Assembly: GCA_900074885.1 (NCBI GenBank)
Contig: FJUW01000060.1
Coordinates: forward strand, 1 to 64,000
Source: Rhynchosporium graminicola
Lineage: Eukaryota > Ascomycota > Leotiomycetes > Helotiales > Ploettnerulaceae
Length of the DNA stretch: 64,000 nt
Direction of reading: 5' to 3'
The notes under the pieces were generated by a model. It searched no databases. It was not told the origin of the DNA and worked only from the letters and a program-made list of their open reading frames with translations. Position numbers and translations under genes: made by a program. Shown piece by piece: positions 61,301 to 64,000 of the stretch; position 1 is the first letter of the stretch, and the number at the start of each line of letters is the position of its first letter.

Positions 61301-61470
61301 AAAGGCTGCCGAGCTCAGATGTGATATTCTTGATGCTCTGGTTTGCTACGGTCTGGCTGGTTCCCGAGTTATACAGACCATACGCCGAGTAAAAAACTTT
61401 TCCGGTGAACTCTGAGAGTTGGAGTAGGGCGGCTGTAGTACCCGATTATTGCGAAGGCAGCCTCCGCCAT
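58389..61470 (-). pseudogene. NACHT (STAND) NTPase gene, broken
   Basis: Homologous frames follow in order on the minus strand. An N-terminal helical domain starts MAEAAFAIIG at 61470 and continues in another frame (ALLQLSEFTGKVFYSAYGLY). A coiled-coil-like linker follows, then Walker A in GNGVFHISGKLGSGKSTLMK, Walker B in CFCFFIDGLDELDD, and later NACHT-associated helices and ankyrin-like C-terminal pieces. The frame breaks at about 61441 (extra base in GGG), near 61010 (splice phase), at 60497-60500 (short T run), at 60424-60427 (long A run) and between 59590 and 59650. In-frame stops lie at 59384-59386 and 59063-59065. Such proteins act in non-self recognition in fungi. Homopolymer sequencing errors could explain some breaks, not the stops. 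Confidence 0.8.
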
Positions 61471-62272
61471 GCCGAGCGACGAGGACTGGAAGCCAGGTCT
61501 TTGTTTTATTGCAACGACACGATCAGAGGAGTGGTTCGATGGAGAGGAGAACCGCCTGAACGACTTGTAAAAAACTGAATCTCGGTGGACGGAGTGAGTT
61601 GTGTTGCAAATTCGGAAGAAGAGAAAATCGAAGATGCCAGCCTTACTATTTCATTGGGAAGGGTCGGGGAAGTGTGGCTGCGGCCTGTCACTGCGTGCTA
61701 TTGGACGCCAGCACATCTGGCATCCTACAAGGCCGAATTGACGGCTGAGCAATCCTCACCCGCAGAAGAAGCGAGTTCCGCATATCTCGAGCTGCAGAAT
61801 TCTGGCTGCCAGCGCGGAGCCTTTAGCATCAATCCTCTTCATTGGAAGGATACGCTGACACCCCGAGGATGGCATAGAGGGACCAATTGTTGTTCTTGTT
61901 GTTGTTGTTGTTGTTGCATTGCAGTACTATGGAGGTGCAAAGAAGCTATGGTCTAGGTACCTTATATTCGCATAGCGCGATGCGCCTTGTGACAAAACAC
62001 GTGATCCTGGCAACTCGAAATATTATCGCAACAAATACAGTACGAATCTCAAACTGGAACGACGAACTTGCAGATCCGGTTCGGAGAAGGTGAAGCATGT
62101 CTGGTACCACCTAGATAATCCTTGTAGCAAATATACAGTATGACAGAGTATCGGCGGGAGGAATTCAAAAACGAAGCGAGCAAATCTCATACCTGGGGTA
62201 TTTAACAAAAATGCCGGGAACTCCAACTCCAAAACCGAGATGTCCTCCTTTCCCCCTTCCGCCCTTCAAAAT
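61471..62272. other. Intergenic region
   Basis: This is the upstream flank of the NACHT gene and the 3' flank of the CENP-O gene. A (GTT)n run lies at about 61887-61917. Plus frames here are unsupported. Confidence 0.5.
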
Positions 62273-63249
62273 TCAATAAATACCCTCTCTCAGCTTCTCC
62301 CCGACATCCTCCATCCTTACCCCTACAACTCTTCTCTCAATCTCCCAATCCCTCCCCTCCTCGCCTGTAACAATACACTGCCTAACCACTCCCTTCTCAT
62401 CAACTACCACCCTCCCAATCCTGCCATCGATCCACTCGATTCTCATTTGCTTAGTCTCCGCATCCGCAGCACTGATATCAATAATGACCTTTTCCCTACT
62501 CTTTCCTTTTCGAGATTCCGTCTCATCTAGCCTGAACTCTCTCCGCAAAGATTTCACGATGCTGACTCGGTTGTGGAAGCCTGCAATCTCTCTACGCAAA
62601 GCACGTACGAAACGTCGTAGATCCTGCTTATGGAATCCGACTTCCTTGCTTCCGATAGCAGCGCTTCCCTTCCCATTTGGCAAATATCTTTCCGCCAGTG
62701 CAGCAAGTGGTATACCCACAGGCACAGTATGGCGATGAACACGCAGTAATTCGGAACCCGCCCATGGCTTGTTCAGCATGACATAATATGGCTTGACGAA
62801 CTTCCCTCCGCCTGACGCATCTATCCTTATACCCAATACATTGCCTCCATCTACCGCGTTGGGATCGGGGTCTTGGACGCGGAATGTGGTAATGCCTGCG
62901 CATGTACGGTAGAGGTTCTCTTGAATATGCGCGCGTTGAGCTGTGGCTGCTGCGAGGAGGGGCGTGATGTCAGTTTCGCTGGGCTGGGATGGGGTTTGTG
63001 ACTGTGTTTTGGATGGGGGTTGAGAGGCGCGGAGACGGATCAGCGTTGCTTTTGTGTGGCGCGAAGAGAGGATGGTTGATACTTGGAGTTTGCGCTGGGA
63101 TTGAAGTGCTGATACTGAGAGGAAGGGTTAGCTGGGAAGTAATCTGGGCGAGGGAAGCGTCTACTTTGTGCTTGAAGAGAGGATATCTCGTCGTTGAGTT
63201 GTGCGCCGATCGCGTCGGAGGTGGTGGTGTCGTCTGTTGCTAAGACCAT
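62273..63249 (-). CDS. CENP-O / Mcm21-type kinetochore protein
   Basis: This is a subunit of the inner kinetochore COMA/CCAN complex that helps link centromeric chromatin to the outer kinetochore. Exons on the minus strand are 63249-63165 and 63114-62273, giving 308 residues; the 50-bp intron has a GCTAAC branch site. The N-terminus forms a coiled coil after splicing (LNDEISSLQAQISALQSQRK). The conserved core reads ENLYRTCAGITTFRVQDPDP, then FVKPYYVMLNKPWAGSELLR, HTVPVGIPLAALAERYLP and LRRFVRALRREIAGFHNRVS, the order seen in the Cenp-O domain. The start ATG is the first in frame with the coiled coil. Function is by family; the gene appears intact. Confidence 0.88.
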
Positions 63250-64000
63250 GGTCGCTGGAAGGATAATTACCACTCAATCAATGACTTGATAGATTATAAC
63301 AATAATACAATCAATGGTGTGATTTCAAGACGTGTTGTAGTCGGAATGTTCACGAAATCGAATGACGCTTGATGCCAACACGTACAGATCCGGACGCGTC
63401 GCTTATGCCATGGCACCAAGTCACATGAAATACGGGCCTGGAGTCCAGATGCAGGGGTATCTATCTACCTAAGGAAGTCGTGGAACACAAAGGGAAGGGA
63501 CCTTGACTCAAGCTGTCAAGTCTGAGGATCAGAGGATCAGTGCAGTGCAGTGCAGTGAGTGAGTGCCCTTGGGTAGCAAGTCCATAATCATATAATATCC
63601 ATATTCAACCCCAAATAGCAAAACCACACGTATAGATTCTATTTCTCTTCTCTCGCCCGCTTCAATTCCTCTCGATTGGTTTGATATTTACTTTCACCTA
63701 AATCATCCTTTCGCCTTACAATTTCCCCCTCTTCCGGTACTGAAAAGGCCACGTTCGCGGACCTTTGTTTCGTGCCTGTCGAGTTGAATCCGACGATCCA
63801 CTCCACCCAACCCAACCCAACCCAAAGCCCCAGGACCCGTCCCTCTCCCATAGGACTTTAGAGGCCAGCGAGTCTCTGGAGCTCTGCCATACTCCACCAC
63901 ATGTATGCCTACTCCTCTAGGTGACACTATTCCTTCCATTTCTATTCATTCACCAGAAACACATCTACACAATAACCCAGGTCTACCATTACATCGCGAT
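63250..64000. other. Intergenic right end
   Basis: Promoter flank of the CENP-O gene and the edge of the window. GTGCA/GAGTG short repeats occur near 63540-63565. No gene was recognised. Confidence 0.5.

Noticed and set aside
1..64000. CRISPR arrays, rRNA genes, bacterial-type operons, telomere repeats
   Set aside because: None is present; short tandem repeats here are microsatellites without spacers.

Overview
The window looks like nuclear DNA of a filamentous ascomycete (Pezizomycotina; Leotiomycetes is a guess from the overall look only). The reasons are short introns of 46-123 bp with GT/GC..AG ends and CTAAC/CTGAC-like branch sites, Zn(II)2Cys6 regulators, GPI-type wall proteins, a NACHT (STAND) gene, a 4'-phosphopantetheinyl transferase, and AT-rich islands with the CpA/TpG loss expected of repeat-induced point mutation (RIP). 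I built the exon models by hand. For nine spliced models from ATG to stop, the exon lengths sum to whole codons (plus the first MYND gene from its inferred acceptor).

Layout. 1-4790 is an AT-rich, RIP-like repeat island. Inside it is a small LTR element (2552-4089) with 197-bp LTRs, a perfect 5-bp target duplication and only a gag remnant. 4791-11477 is gene-poor. 11478-12681 encodes a Zn2Cys6 regulator. 12682-19077 shows no convincing gene but holds a 36-bp palindrome. 19078-19791 is a small Cys-rich protein. 20352-23280 is an ORF cut by a complete but decayed hAT transposon (20577-23062) with an 8-bp duplication; the reading frame continues exactly across the empty site. 24811-26640 encodes an unknown protein with a mitochondrial-like N-terminus, followed by an aquaglyceroporin (27033-28560, minus). 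A phosphopantetheinyl transferase (minus) and an aldo-keto reductase (plus) diverge around 31.3-32.4 kb. 34141-34911 is a Pro/Ser/Thr-rich GPI-type wall protein.

At 36.7-43.1 kb a dual C2H2 + Zn2Cys6 regulator (eight exons, two GC-AG introns) is divergent from a phenol 2-monooxygenase-type flavoenzyme; this looks like a regulator-target pair. At 46.1-51.2 kb three paralogous genes lie in tandem, each with the same phase-1 intron and a shared LDxxxAQYG motif. The first two carry MYND-like zinc fingers and the third has lost its finger. A hypothetical gene (52192-52940) and a second GPI-type wall protein (54080-54894) follow. The right end holds a NACHT gene broken by several frameshifts and stops (58389-61470, minus) and a CENP-O/Mcm21 kinetochore gene (62273-63249, minus).

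The most notable items are the hAT insertion that splits an otherwise open frame, the gag-only LTR element, the tandem MYND family and the regulator/monooxygenase pair. All functional names are by recognition of motifs; no database search was possible.
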